NCBI RefSeq assembly: GCF_007677875.1
Contig: NZ_VEDO01000002.1
Coordinates: forward strand, 372,001-436,000
From: Variovorax boronicumulans
GTDB taxonomy: Bacteria > Pseudomonadota > Gammaproteobacteria > Burkholderiales > Burkholderiaceae_C
Length of the DNA stretch: 64,000 bases
Reading direction: 5' to 3'
The position numbers and the translations under genes are program-made. This document shows positions 1 through 7,985 of the stretch, one piece after another (the stretch's first letter is position 1; every line of letters starts with the position of its first letter). The notes beneath the pieces were generated by a model. It saw nothing but the letters and a program-made list of their open reading frames with translations. It ran no database searches and had not been told where the DNA came from.

Positions 1-84
1 CGTGTCTGCACGCCGGCCGGTTCCCGCCCCCCGGACGAGCCGTCTTGGTCGGTGGCATGCCACGCAAACCGGGCGCTTCGCCCA

Positions 85-101
85 TGGCATGGATCGTGCG
101 C
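85..101 (+). promoter_or_regulatory. Possible sigma-54 (RpoN) promoter upstream of the exported protease
   Basis: TGGCATG at 85-91 is followed after four bases by GTGC at 96-99. The GG and GC dinucleotides are ten bases apart, as in the -24/-12 consensus TGGCAC-N5-TTGC. It would start transcription near 111, about 110 nt before the chosen start codon. PEP-CTERM genes are often RpoN-dependent and the second gene here encodes a PEP-CTERM protein, so the site is plausible. It remains a single pattern match. Confidence 0.35.
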
Positions 102-219
102 TGCAGCACGCGAGGTTCTTTTCCTCAACAGAAGGGCTCCATGCGCACACCGTCGCGTCACGGCACGGTCCGCGGCGTGTGGCAGCTTGCCAAATCCAAC
201 GTCAACGGAGGGATCAGGG

Positions 220-2703
220 ATGTACCAGGAAATCTACGCCAGGGGCACACGGCGCACGGCGCGCACGCTGCGGCCACGCGCCACGCCACCGGCGCTGAAA
301 AGCATGCACGTGCAGCTGGCCTGCCTCTCGCTGCTGGCCTTGATGGCCGCACCAGCCGGTGCCAACCAGTGGTCCTACCCCGGCGACCCCGGCTTCGTCG
401 CGCGCAGCGCGGCCGAAGTGCCCGGCGCCAAGGCCAGCTGGGAGACCCCCGAGTACGGCACCTACTTCGGCACGCTGGGCGGTGGCACGGCCATCACGGC
501 GCCGTGGCAGCTCGTCGCCGTCAACGCGTCCACGGCCTACGCGCTGGGCTACTACGGCCAGGGCGTCACGCTGGGCATGATGGATTCGGGCTACCGGCCG
601 ACGCACCAGGGCTTCCAGACGACGCTGATCGCGCCGGTGCGCGCCGGCGGCGTCTACGCCACCTCGGGCTTCGGCTACCGCAGCACGCCCACGCCGGGCA
701 ACCCGTTCACGGCCGGCGAGGCCTTCGTGGTCGATGGCGACCAGGCGCGCACCAGCGACTACTCGCACGGCACCGGCATGCTGGGCGTGACCTCCGGCAT
801 CCGCGATGGCCTGGACCAGCACGGCATCGCCTTCGCCTCGAAAATGGTCGTGGCCAAGACGGGCGGCTCCGACACGCAGTCGCACGGCCCCTTCCACGAC
901 TACGTCTACTGGTACACGGCCAACAAGGCCCTGGTGGATGCCGGCGCCCAGGTGATTAACAGCAGCTGGGGCTCCTACGTCCAGACCTTGAACCGCACGC
1001 AGTTCGACGCGTCGGGCAACGACCTGGGCGCCAACGGCAACCTGGCCAATGCCTACCAGATCGCCGGCAAGGACAGCGCCAACCCCGCCGCGATGGCGAC
1101 CATGATCCCGAACGAGACCTTCAAGGATCTGGAGTACCAGTACTTCTTCACCAAGAAGACCTACTCGGCCGGCGGCATCCAGTACAACCCGGCCTACCCG
1201 GGGCGGTCGTTCATGGACGCGATCTGGGAGGCCATCAAGGTCACCGGCACCGTCAACGTGCGCTCGGCCGGCAACAACGACTGGAGCAACCCCTACTTCC
1301 GCCCCGCGTACCCGCTGTTCAACCCGCTGGCGGAGAACCAGTTCGTGGCCGTGGGCGGCGTGCAGCCGCCGACGGCGGCCAACCCCGAATACACCAAGCA
1401 GTTCGGCTACAACGAGGCGGGGCTGGCCAAGTGGTGGTCGGTGTCCACCCCGTCGAACAGCGTGCGCACCACGAGCAGCGCGGGCGACACCAACTACTCC
1501 AACTCCAGCGGCACCTCGCCGGCCACGCCGGTCGCCACCGCGGTGATGGGCGTGCTGCTCTCGCGCTTCCCGAACATGGATGCCAAGCAGGTCCGTGACG
1601 TGATGCTGACCACGGCCAACAACCGCATGTCCGACGGCGTGCGCTTCCTGGGCACGGGCCAGACCTCGCCCACCGGCGCCTCCATCGCCTGGACCGCACC
1701 CGACGGCCTGCCGGACGAGCGCTGGGGCTGGGGCATTCCCGATCTGGCCAAGGGCGTGCACGGGCCGCGCCAGTTCCTGGCCCCCATGGTCTACGCCATG
1801 AACAAGGCCCCGCTGGACGTCTGGTCCAACGACATCGGCCAGGTCGCGATCAAGCAGCGCGAGCAGGAAGACCGCCAGTGGCTGGCCAGCTACAAGCAGC
1901 AAGGCATCGCGCTGGCCGGTCCCTTCGGCCCCAACGTGCTGAACCAGAACGGCACGCTGAGCCCGCAGGCCTTCATGGTCCAGGGCCTGCTGAACGACCC
2001 GGCCATCCAGGCCATCACCAACGGCCGGCCCGAGACCTACGACAAGATCCCCTATGCCAACGCGGTGGCCTGGCGCAAGGAATGGATGGACGCGCGCGCG
2101 GACCACATCCAGAGCAAGATCGACCGCGGCCAGTACACGGCCTCGCTGACCAAGACCGGCAGCGGCACGCTGATCCTCACGGGCAACAACAGCTATGCGG
2201 GCGGCTCGACGGTGGCGGGCGGCAAGCTGTCGGTGGTCGGCACCAACGGCTCGGCCGTGACGGTCACCAGCGGCGGCACGCTGGGCGGCACGGGCACGGT
2301 GGCGGGCGCCGTCATCGTCATGAGCGGCGGCGTGCTGGCGCCGGGCGTCAGCGCGGCCGAGGCCGCGGGCGTCACCGCCGTGGTGGCCGATGTGACGGTG
2401 GCCGCAGGCGACGTACTGCGTGCGACCACGGCCAAGATCGGCCTGGGCGGCGCTTTCGCCGCCACGCTCAAGGGCGGTGGCGTGTCCTCGCGTCTGGTGG
2501 CTTCGGGCAGCGTGGCGCTGGGCGGCAGCCTGAGCCTGTCGGCGGCGGTGGCGCCGAACGCGGGCGAGAGCTACACGCTGATCCAGGCCAGCAGCATCCT
2601 CGGCACCTTCGCCGGCCTGCCCGAGGGCGCCAGCTTCCAGTCGGGCGGCCGGCAGTTCCGCATCTCCTACCAGGGCGGCCGCGTGACGGTCACCGCGGTG
2701 TGA
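220..2703 (+). CDS. Exported S8 (subtilisin-like) serine protease with autotransporter-type beta-strand repeat, no barrel
   Basis: Predicted 827-residue exported protease. The ATG was chosen because GGAGGG lies just upstream; an in-frame ATG at 304 would begin the hydrophobic signal segment directly (signal MHVQLACLSLLALMAAPAGA). The catalytic order is Asp122 (MMDSGYR), His183 (YSHGTG) and Ser433 (SGTSPATP), as in the S8 family, with wider spacing than subtilisin. At about residues 645-675 there is a passenger-type repeat (GSGTLILTGNNSYAGG) followed by Gly/Thr/Val-rich beta-helix-like sequence. The protein ends in RISYQGGRVTVTAV with no room for the roughly 250-residue outer-membrane barrel of autotransporters. 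The next gene, 44 nt downstream, encodes a PEP-CTERM protein and is probably cotranscribed. Protease assignment is firm; surface anchoring is unknown. Confidence 0.88.
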   Translation: MYQEIYARGTRRTARTLRPRATPPALKSMHVQLACLSLLALMAAPAGANQWSYPGDPGFVARSAAEVPGAKASWETPEYGTYFGTLGGGTAITAPWQLVAVNASTAYALGYYGQGVTLGMMDSGYRPTHQGFQTTLIAPVRAGGVYATSGFGYRSTPTPGNPFTAGEAFVVDGDQARTSDYSHGTGMLGVTSGIRDGLDQHGIAFASKMVVAKTGGSDTQSHGPFHDYVYWYTANKALVDAGAQVINSSWGSYVQTLNRTQFDASGNDLGANGNLANAYQIAGKDSANPAAMATMIPNETFKDLEYQYFFTKKTYSAGGIQYNPAYPGRSFMDAIWEAIKVTGTVNVRSAGNNDWSNPYFRPAYPLFNPLAENQFVAVGGVQPPTAANPEYTKQFGYNEAGLAKWWSVSTPSNSVRTTSSAGDTNYSNSSGTSPATPVATAVMGVLLSRFPNMDAKQVRDVMLTTANNRMSDGVRFLGTGQTSPTGASIAWTAPDGLPDERWGWGIPDLAKGVHGPRQFLAPMVYAMNKAPLDVWSNDIGQVAIKQREQEDRQWLASYKQQGIALAGPFGPNVLNQNGTLSPQAFMVQGLLNDPAIQAITNGRPETYDKIPYANAVAWRKEWMDARADHIQSKIDRGQYTASLTKTGSGTLILTGNNSYAGGSTVAGGKLSVVGTNGSAVTVTSGGTLGGTGTVAGAVIVMSGGVLAPGVSAAEAAGVTAVVADVTVAAGDVLRATTAKIGLGGAFAATLKGGGVSSRLVASGSVALGGSLSLSAAVAPNAGESYTLIQASSILGTFAGLPEGASFQSGGRQFRISYQGGRVTVTAV

Positions 2704-2747
2704 TGGCGCCCCGTATCCGTTTTGTTTGTCTACTGAAGGAAAAGAGC

Positions 2748-3317
2748 ATGAAGAGCATCAGTTCGTCGATCGCAGCCGTCGCGCTGGCCACCACGGCGGT
2801 GTTTGCGGCGCCGGTGCAGGCCAACCTCGTCACCAACGGCGGGTTCGAGACCGGCGATTTCTCCGGCTGGACGCAGACCGGTGACGCCTCGTTCAACGGC
2901 GTGCAGTGCGCCGGGCCCGGCGCCAGCGTGTATGCGGGCAATTGCAGCGCCTACTTCGGTTCCCTGGAGCAGAGCGGCATCGCGCAGACCATCGACGTCG
3001 GCAGCATCGGCAACTTCTGGAGCCTGTCGTTCGCGTTTATGCCCGATGGCGGCATGCCGAGCAGCTTCACGGTGAGCTTCGGCGGCAAGACGCTGCTGTC
3101 GATCACCGATCCGGTGGCCAGCGACTTCATGGTCTACCAGTTCAGCGGCTTCACCACGGCCGAGAACATGACGCTGAGCTTCGACTTCTTCGACCCGGTG
3201 GGCTTCCTGTCGCTGGATGCGGTCGAGGTGACGGCCGTGCCCGAGCCGGCGACGACCGCCCTGATGGGCGCGGCGCTGGCGGGCTTGCTGGCGATGCGCC
3301 GCCGCAAGGCGCGCTGA
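2748..3317 (+). CDS. PEP-CTERM sorting-domain protein
   Basis: 189-residue exported protein. It has a Sec signal (MKSISSSIAAVALATTAVFAAPVQA), a mature part beginning NLVTNGGFETGDFSGW that resembles the carbohydrate-binding-like fold common in PEP-CTERM proteins, and a C-terminal VPEP motif, hydrophobic helix and MRRRKAR basic tail. Exosortase normally removes this tail during sorting to the envelope or extracellular polysaccharide. No exosortase gene is present in the window. GAAGGA lies about eight bases upstream of the start. Its position directly after the secreted protease suggests a shared transcript; a functional link is inference. Confidence 0.88.
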   Translation: MKSISSSIAAVALATTAVFAAPVQANLVTNGGFETGDFSGWTQTGDASFNGVQCAGPGASVYAGNCSAYFGSLEQSGIAQTIDVGSIGNFWSLSFAFMPDGGMPSSFTVSFGGKTLLSITDPVASDFMVYQFSGFTTAENMTLSFDFFDPVGFLSLDAVEVTAVPEPATTALMGAALAGLLAMRRRKAR

Positions 3318-3510
3318 GGCAAGGCGCCGGCCGACGCGCGGCCTCGGTGCAGGCCGCCAGCCGCAGGGCGTGCTCGCCTGCGGTATGCGGCATCGGAAGT
3401 CCCACGGTGCAAGGGTATGGCTGCCGGCGCCGCAGGCATGGTCAGGCTTCTACAACGCTCGTTGACGGGCCGCCTGTTGCCGGCCCGCCGGCAAGAAGCA
3501 GGAGAACACC

Positions 3511-4644
3511 ATGCCCGAAACCCCGACCCCCATCACGCCACCCAACCCGCCGGAGGCGGCCGACGCCGACCTCGCGGCCCAGGCCCGCCCGGGCTACGGC
3601 GACGGCGTGCCTTCCCAAGACCCGCGGCCCGGCGCGCAGCAGCCGCTCTCGCCGGCCGAGGCCACGCGCGAGGCCGGCAGCACGCTTGCCGCCGGCGGCG
3701 TGCTGGCCGGAGCCGCGGCGGGCGCCGCCGTCGGCGCGGTCGTGGGCGGCCCCGCCGGCGTGGTGGTGGGCGGTGCCATCGGCGGCGTCGCCGGTGCGGT
3801 GGGCGGCGCAGCGGCTGGCAAGGCCGTGGCCGGCAGGCCCGTGGGCCTGCACATCGAAGACAGCGGTGGCAACGGCCGCCCGGTGGTGCTGATCCACGGC
3901 TGGCCGCTGTCCGCCCAAGCCTGGCAGCCCCAGGTGCCGCTGCTGGCCGCGGCCGGCTACCGCGTGGTGGCCTACGACCGGCGCGGCTTCGGCCGCTCGG
4001 CCAAGCCCGCGAGCGGCTATGGCTACGACCAGCTGGCCGACGACCTGGCCCAGGTGCTGGACGAATGCGGCCTGCAGCAGGATGTGACGCTGGTCGGCTT
4101 CTCCATGGGCGGTGGCGAGGTGGCGCGCTATGTCGCGCGCCATGGCCAGGCGCGTCTGCGCAGCGTGGTGTTCGCCGCGGCCGTGCCGCCTTTCATGATG
4201 CAGGGCCCTGACAACCCCGAGGGCCCGCTCACGCCCGAGAAGGCCCAGGAGATGAAGCAGGGCCTCGAGCGGGACCGCGATGGCTTCTTCGAGCAGTTCA
4301 CGCGCGACTTCTTCTCGGCCAACGGGCGGCTCATGGTCAGCGAGCAGCAGCGCGCCGAGGCCGTCGCGCTGTGCCACCAGTCCGACCAGCAGGCCGCGCT
4401 GGCCTGCATGGATTCGTTCGGCACCACCGACTTCCGCGACGACCTGACCAGGCTCACCGTGCCCACACTGGTGCTGCACGGCGATGCCGACGGCATCGTG
4501 CCGGTGGAAGGCTCGGGCCTGCGCACGCACCGCGCCGTGCCGCACAGCAAGCTGGTGACGGTGCCCGGCGCACCGCATGGGCTCAACACCTCGCACACGC
4601 GCGAGTTCAACGACGCCCTGATCGCCTTCCTGCGCGAAGGCTGA
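3511..4644 (+). CDS. Alpha/beta hydrolase (non-heme chloroperoxidase-like) with N-terminal glycine-zipper segment
   Basis: 377 residues. Residues about 110-377 form an alpha/beta hydrolase: oxyanion-side HGWPLS, nucleophile elbow GFSMGG, acid in LHGDADGIVP and catalytic His in GAPHGL. This matches non-heme haloperoxidase/esterase enzymes of about 270 residues. The extra N-terminus is a Pro-rich stretch followed by a Gly/Ala/Val zipper (about residues 60-105) with repeated GxxxG spacing, typical of small membrane-associated glycine-zipper proteins. No cleavable signal peptide is evident. AGGAG at about 3500 supports the start. The substrate is unknown. The fusion could place the enzyme at a membrane. 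Confidence 0.85.
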   Translation: MPETPTPITPPNPPEAADADLAAQARPGYGDGVPSQDPRPGAQQPLSPAEATREAGSTLAAGGVLAGAAAGAAVGAVVGGPAGVVVGGAIGGVAGAVGGAAAGKAVAGRPVGLHIEDSGGNGRPVVLIHGWPLSAQAWQPQVPLLAAAGYRVVAYDRRGFGRSAKPASGYGYDQLADDLAQVLDECGLQQDVTLVGFSMGGGEVARYVARHGQARLRSVVFAAAVPPFMMQGPDNPEGPLTPEKAQEMKQGLERDRDGFFEQFTRDFFSANGRLMVSEQQRAEAVALCHQSDQQAALACMDSFGTTDFRDDLTRLTVPTLVLHGDADGIVPVEGSGLRTHRAVPHSKLVTVPGAPHGLNTSHTREFNDALIAFLREG

Positions 4645-4753
4645 GAAGGCGGCGCCACCGCGTCCGCCCCATCCGTCCATCGGTTGGTGGAGGAAGCCGG
4701 CACCCGGGTGCGGTACGCTGCGCGCAGCCCAGCCGGGCGCCACGGGAGGGACC

Positions 4754-5785
4754 ATGGTGCAGTGTCTTCGCTCCGACAGGACGCGGCGGTTCTTGCAACT
4801 GCTCTGTGTGTGGACAGGGGCGCTGGCCGCGGCCGGCGCCGCGGCCGATGCGGCGGGCCCCGTGCCCGAGCCGACGGCCTGCCAAGCCACGCCGCCGCGG
4901 CCAGTCTCCCGGCCCCCGGCTCCGCCGGCGGCGAAGGCCACGCCGCTGCAGTTGCAGAACTTCGTCTACTGCAGCCCCGCGCCCTTGCCGGTCGCGCCGG
5001 TCGCGCCAGTCGCGTCGGCCAGCGCCACGACGCCGCCGTCCGTGTGCCCGCCACCGGCGCCGGTCGAGAAGTGCACGGTCGATCCCGCGAACCTGCCGAC
5101 CTCGGTGGAGATCAATCTCGGCAAGGGCATCGGGCTGAAGTTCCAGTCCGCCGGATGGCTGGCCTGGGTGCTCACGGGCCTGTGCGTGGTGGCAGCGATT
5201 GCCACGCTGGTACAGGCGCTGCGGTCCGGGCCGCCCATGCCGGCCACGGGCGGCGCGGCGCGGGCCCGCAGCTGGGGGTGGCTCACGGCATTGCTCGCGC
5301 TGGTGCTGGGCCTGTTGCTGGGTTTTGCGCTGGCACCCGGGCCCCAGCTGACCGAGGCGCAGTTGCGCGAGCTGCAGGCTTCGCCGCAATTCAAGGCCGC
5401 CATGGTGGAACTGGTGGAGGCCAAGGCCGAAGCGGCCCGGCTGCGCGAGCGCGTGGCGGCGCTGGAACTGGCGGCGCGCCCTGCCGTGCCCGTGGTGCCG
5501 CCCGCGCCGACGCCAGCGGAGCAGCGCACGGGCGGCTACGACCCGCTCAGTCTGGTGCTTGGCGCGGCGCTCGCCGCGGCCATGGGGCTGGCGTGGTTCA
5601 CGCGCTGGGTGCAGGACAACGCGCAGATGCGTGCGGTGCTGCAAGCCATCGGCGCAGCGGTCGCGGCGGCTGGGGTGGGGCGGACGGCGCCCGAGCCGGT
5701 GCCGCCCTCGGCCGAGACGATCGCCCTGGCGACGGTGCGGCGCCTGCTGGGCGGGCGCTGGCGCGTGGGGAGCGAGAGCCCCTGA
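4754..5785 (+). CDS. Hypothetical Pro-rich membrane protein with coiled coil
   Basis: 343 residues of unrecognised family, with GGGAGGG just before the ATG. An N-terminal hydrophobic stretch ending AAAGAAADA looks like a signal or anchor. A Pro/Ala/Cys-rich stretch follows (several Cys-Pro pairs), then transmembrane helices near residues 135-155 (GWLAWVLTGLCVVAAIA) and 175-195 (LTALLALVLGLLLGFALA), a charged heptad-like helix at about 205-240, and a third helix near 260-280. The arrangement suggests a scaffold or sensor-like membrane protein. No catalytic motif was seen. It appears to be transcribed alone. Confidence 0.6.
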   Translation: MVQCLRSDRTRRFLQLLCVWTGALAAAGAAADAAGPVPEPTACQATPPRPVSRPPAPPAAKATPLQLQNFVYCSPAPLPVAPVAPVASASATTPPSVCPPPAPVEKCTVDPANLPTSVEINLGKGIGLKFQSAGWLAWVLTGLCVVAAIATLVQALRSGPPMPATGGAARARSWGWLTALLALVLGLLLGFALAPGPQLTEAQLRELQASPQFKAAMVELVEAKAEAARLRERVAALELAARPAVPVVPPAPTPAEQRTGGYDPLSLVLGAALAAAMGLAWFTRWVQDNAQMRAVLQAIGAAVAAAGVGRTAPEPVPPSAETIALATVRRLLGGRWRVGSESP

Positions 5786-6108
5786 GCGTGGTCCGCGGCC
5801 GGCCAATCTGGCAAGGACCGTGGGGCCATGGTCGCACCGGGCCCCCGGGCGGCCTAGACTCCGCGCCCATGCCTTCCCGCCACCACGCCCGCCCGCAAGC
5901 CGACCGGCCCTGCCGCGCGCGCAGCGTGCTGGCCCGGTGCGCCGCTCTGCGCCGAACCGCCGGCCATTCCTGAGCCCGGCGGTCCGCACCAGAAGCACTT
6001 TCCCTTCCTCGCTGCCGATCGCCGGGCCCCAACAGCCCCAAGGCCCCAGTGCGTCCGCGTGCCGGGGGTGGTCGTTGCGTTCGCACCCGGTGCGATGAAG
6101 GAGTTCCC
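5786..6108. other. Intergenic stretch with no supported gene
   Basis: A 323-base gap. It contains one 34-codon open frame starting at the ATG at 5869 with an Arg/Ala-rich translation, no ribosome-binding site and no recognisable features, so I do not call it. AAGGAG at 6098-6103 belongs to the next gene. No clear promoter or terminator was found. Confidence 0.5.
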
Positions 6109-7092
6109 ATGCAGTTGCGGCAGATCCTTGCCGTTGTCGATGCGTCCGCCGCCGGTGTGCAGGCGGGTTGGCGCGCTGCGCGCCTGGCCTGGGCGCATGG
6201 CGCCACGCTGAGCCTGGTGGCGCCAGTGGCGCTGCCCGACCGTCACCCCGCCTCGCGGCACGGCCCCAGTGCGCCGCCTGTGCGCATGCGCGCGGCGCTG
6301 GCCGATCTGGCCGGCAGCATGGCCGCCGCCATCGGCATCCGGCCGGCGGTGGCGGTCGACCTGGAGGGCGAGGGCGGTGCCCTGTTGCGCCAGCAGGTGC
6401 GCACGGCCAGCCTGGTCGTCGTGCCGGCGTCGGCCGGCCCGGCGGGGGCGGCACGATGGTGGCAGGACAACCTGGCCGAGCGCTTGCTGCGCGAGGCGGG
6501 CGTCCCGGTGCTGTTGGTGCGGCGCCCCGCGGGCACGGCGCACCGCTGTGCGCTGGTGGCCACGGGCCCGGACGCCGGGGCCGCGGCCCCACTGCTGCAC
6601 GCGGCCAGCTGGCTGTGCCGGCCCAGCGCGGTCATCGCCTGCCATGTGCTGGACCCGACGATCCAGCGCCACCTGCACGCGGCCGATCTGCCGGTGGCCA
6701 CCGTGCAGTCGTGGATGGAAACCGCCCGGCGGCGCGCCGAGCTGGCCCTGGGCGAGCAGCTCGTGCAGGCCGGATTGCCGGCCGGCCAGGCGCTGGTGCT
6801 GCAAGGCCCGGCGCTCGCGCGGTTGCTGCATGCGCAGCACAGCCGGGCGGCCTCGCTGCTGGTGGTGGGCAAGCCGCGGCGCAGCCGCTGGGCCGACCTG
6901 CTGCGCCCGGCGCTGGCGCGGCAACTGGCCGCGCGCGTGGCCAGCGACGTGCTGTGGCTGCCGACGCCGGAGCCCGGCGCCCGCGCGGCGCGCGCGCGCC
7001 TGGACGCTGCGCAAGGCGCGGCCTGGCACGCGCCGCCTGGCGGTGCATCCGTGCTCGCACCGCAGCATGCCGACGCGAGGCCGCTGCCATGA
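6109..7092 (+). CDS. Tandem universal-stress-protein-like protein
   Basis: 327 residues. The ATG follows AAGGAG. The N-terminal half opens with QILAVVDASAAG and contains LVVVPAS...AERLLREAGVPVLLVRR, the Rossmann-like UspA pattern. The second half repeats it more weakly and ends in SLLVVGKPRRSR...VASDVLWLP. Two Usp-like halves in one chain recall UspE-type proteins. The ATP-binding G-2x-G-9x-G motif is poorly conserved, so nucleotide binding is doubtful. The stop codon overlaps the next start (ATGA), so the two genes are probably translationally coupled. Confidence 0.6.
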   Translation: MQLRQILAVVDASAAGVQAGWRAARLAWAHGATLSLVAPVALPDRHPASRHGPSAPPVRMRAALADLAGSMAAAIGIRPAVAVDLEGEGGALLRQQVRTASLVVVPASAGPAGAARWWQDNLAERLLREAGVPVLLVRRPAGTAHRCALVATGPDAGAAAPLLHAASWLCRPSAVIACHVLDPTIQRHLHAADLPVATVQSWMETARRRAELALGEQLVQAGLPAGQALVLQGPALARLLHAQHSRAASLLVVGKPRRSRWADLLRPALARQLAARVASDVLWLPTPEPGARAARARLDAAQGAAWHAPPGGASVLAPQHADARPLP

Positions 7093-7751
7093 GCGCCGCG
7101 CTCGCATGGCCCGCTGGGCCCATGGCCGCAGCGCTGCTGCCTGGCACCCTCGGACGGCTGGGCCGCTGGCTGGCGCCGTGGACCGTTCTGCGCATCGACG
7201 TGGACCGTCCGCTGGACGGCCTGGCGCGCGAACTGCAAGGCCTGCACGGCCGCCTGGCCGACGGCACGCTGCAAGCCACCAGCCTGCTGCTGCCCGGCCC
7301 CATGCCGGGGCTGCGGCTGTGGCACCGCCAGGCCGATGGCGAGCACTACGTCTACGTAGAGGACATGGCAGCGGGCTGCCTGGCCGGCACCACGGTGCTG
7401 AACCGGCTCGTGGAAGTGGGCCGCGCCGTGCACCCGCATGTGCGCTCGCCGCATTCGCGCTACCTGCCGGCCTACCAGCGCCGCGGCATTGCCACGGCCG
7501 TCTACGCCTGGGCGCTGAACAGCGGCATCTGCCTGGTCAGTGGCGCACGCCAGTCGCCCGGCGCGCACGCGCTCTGGCACGCGCTGGGGCGGCGCTACGG
7601 CCTGGGCTATGTGCAGGTGGCGGGCCGGCGCCTGCGCTGGCTGGGCACGGACGTGGCGCCAGCGCTGGCCGATGCGCTGGACGTGCGGCTGATGCTGTGG
7701 AGCGGCGCGCGCGAGCGGCTGCGCTGGCTGGACGGCCTGCCGCAAGCCTGA
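7089..7751 (+). CDS. Hypothetical protein, weakly GNAT-acetyltransferase-like
   Basis: 220 residues, starting inside the stop codon of the preceding Usp-like gene. The middle section (LPAYQRRGIATAVYAWALN) resembles the acetyl-CoA-binding motif A of GNAT acetyltransferases (R/Q-x-x-G-x-A), followed by an ALWHALGRRYGLGYV segment like motif B. The first 100 residues, with a Leu-rich start and a DVDRP stretch, match nothing I recognise. If it is an acetyltransferase, its substrate could be the coupled Usp-like partner or a small molecule, but this rests only on gene order. Confidence 0.5.
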   Translation: MSAALAWPAGPMAAALLPGTLGRLGRWLAPWTVLRIDVDRPLDGLARELQGLHGRLADGTLQATSLLLPGPMPGLRLWHRQADGEHYVYVEDMAAGCLAGTTVLNRLVEVGRAVHPHVRSPHSRYLPAYQRRGIATAVYAWALNSGICLVSGARQSPGAHALWHALGRRYGLGYVQVAGRRLRWLGTDVAPALADALDVRLMLWSGARERLRWLDGLPQA

Positions 7752-7769
7752 AGCCGCCGCCGGCGGCTT
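7751..7769 (+). terminator. GC-rich hairpin at gene end
   Basis: Eight-base inverted repeat AAGCCGCC / GGCGGCTT with a three-base loop, beginning at the last base of the preceding stop codon. There is no T-run after it, so it is at best a weak or Rho-assisted terminator or a 3'-end stabiliser. Confidence 0.35.
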
Positions 7770-7887
7770 GCGGCCCAGAGGGGCCGGCAGTCCCAGTGCG
7801 ATTGACTGTCACGACGACTTGGGATTTTCAGCCTGCCCGGCACCGTAAAGCCAGGCGGCATGGGCGGCCTGGGCCAGTAACTGAATG

Positions 7888-7959
7888 TGTAAGACAAATC
7901 CTTCTTTTTTTGTAAGCAGCGCCGGGGCAAGGCCGGCGGGGTGCCCGGCCGCTTATAGT
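7888..7959 (+). promoter_or_regulatory. TGTAAG direct repeat and -10 element before the GDSL esterase
   Basis: TGTAAG occurs at 7888-7893 and again at 7911-7916, 23 bases apart (about two helical turns), in an AT-rich island within GC-rich DNA. TATAGT at 7954-7959 is a good -10 hexamer with no -35 match at the right distance. The arrangement suggests an activator-dependent promoter. The binding protein is unknown. Confidence 0.4.
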
Positions 7960-7985
7960 CGCGCCGCCCCCCGAAAAGGTAACCA

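Noticed and set aside
51-66. TGGCATGCCACGCAAA as an RpoN promoter
   Set aside because: GG and GC are eight bases apart, not ten. The site at 85-101 fits better.
52-219. Upstream start for the protease at 52
   Set aside because: No ribosome site, Cys/Arg-rich lead, and it would bury the signal peptide. The ATG at 220 follows GGAGGG.
5869-5973. 34-codon open frame in the 5.8-6.1 kb gap
   Set aside because: No ribosome site, Arg/Ala-rich, no features beyond chance in this composition.
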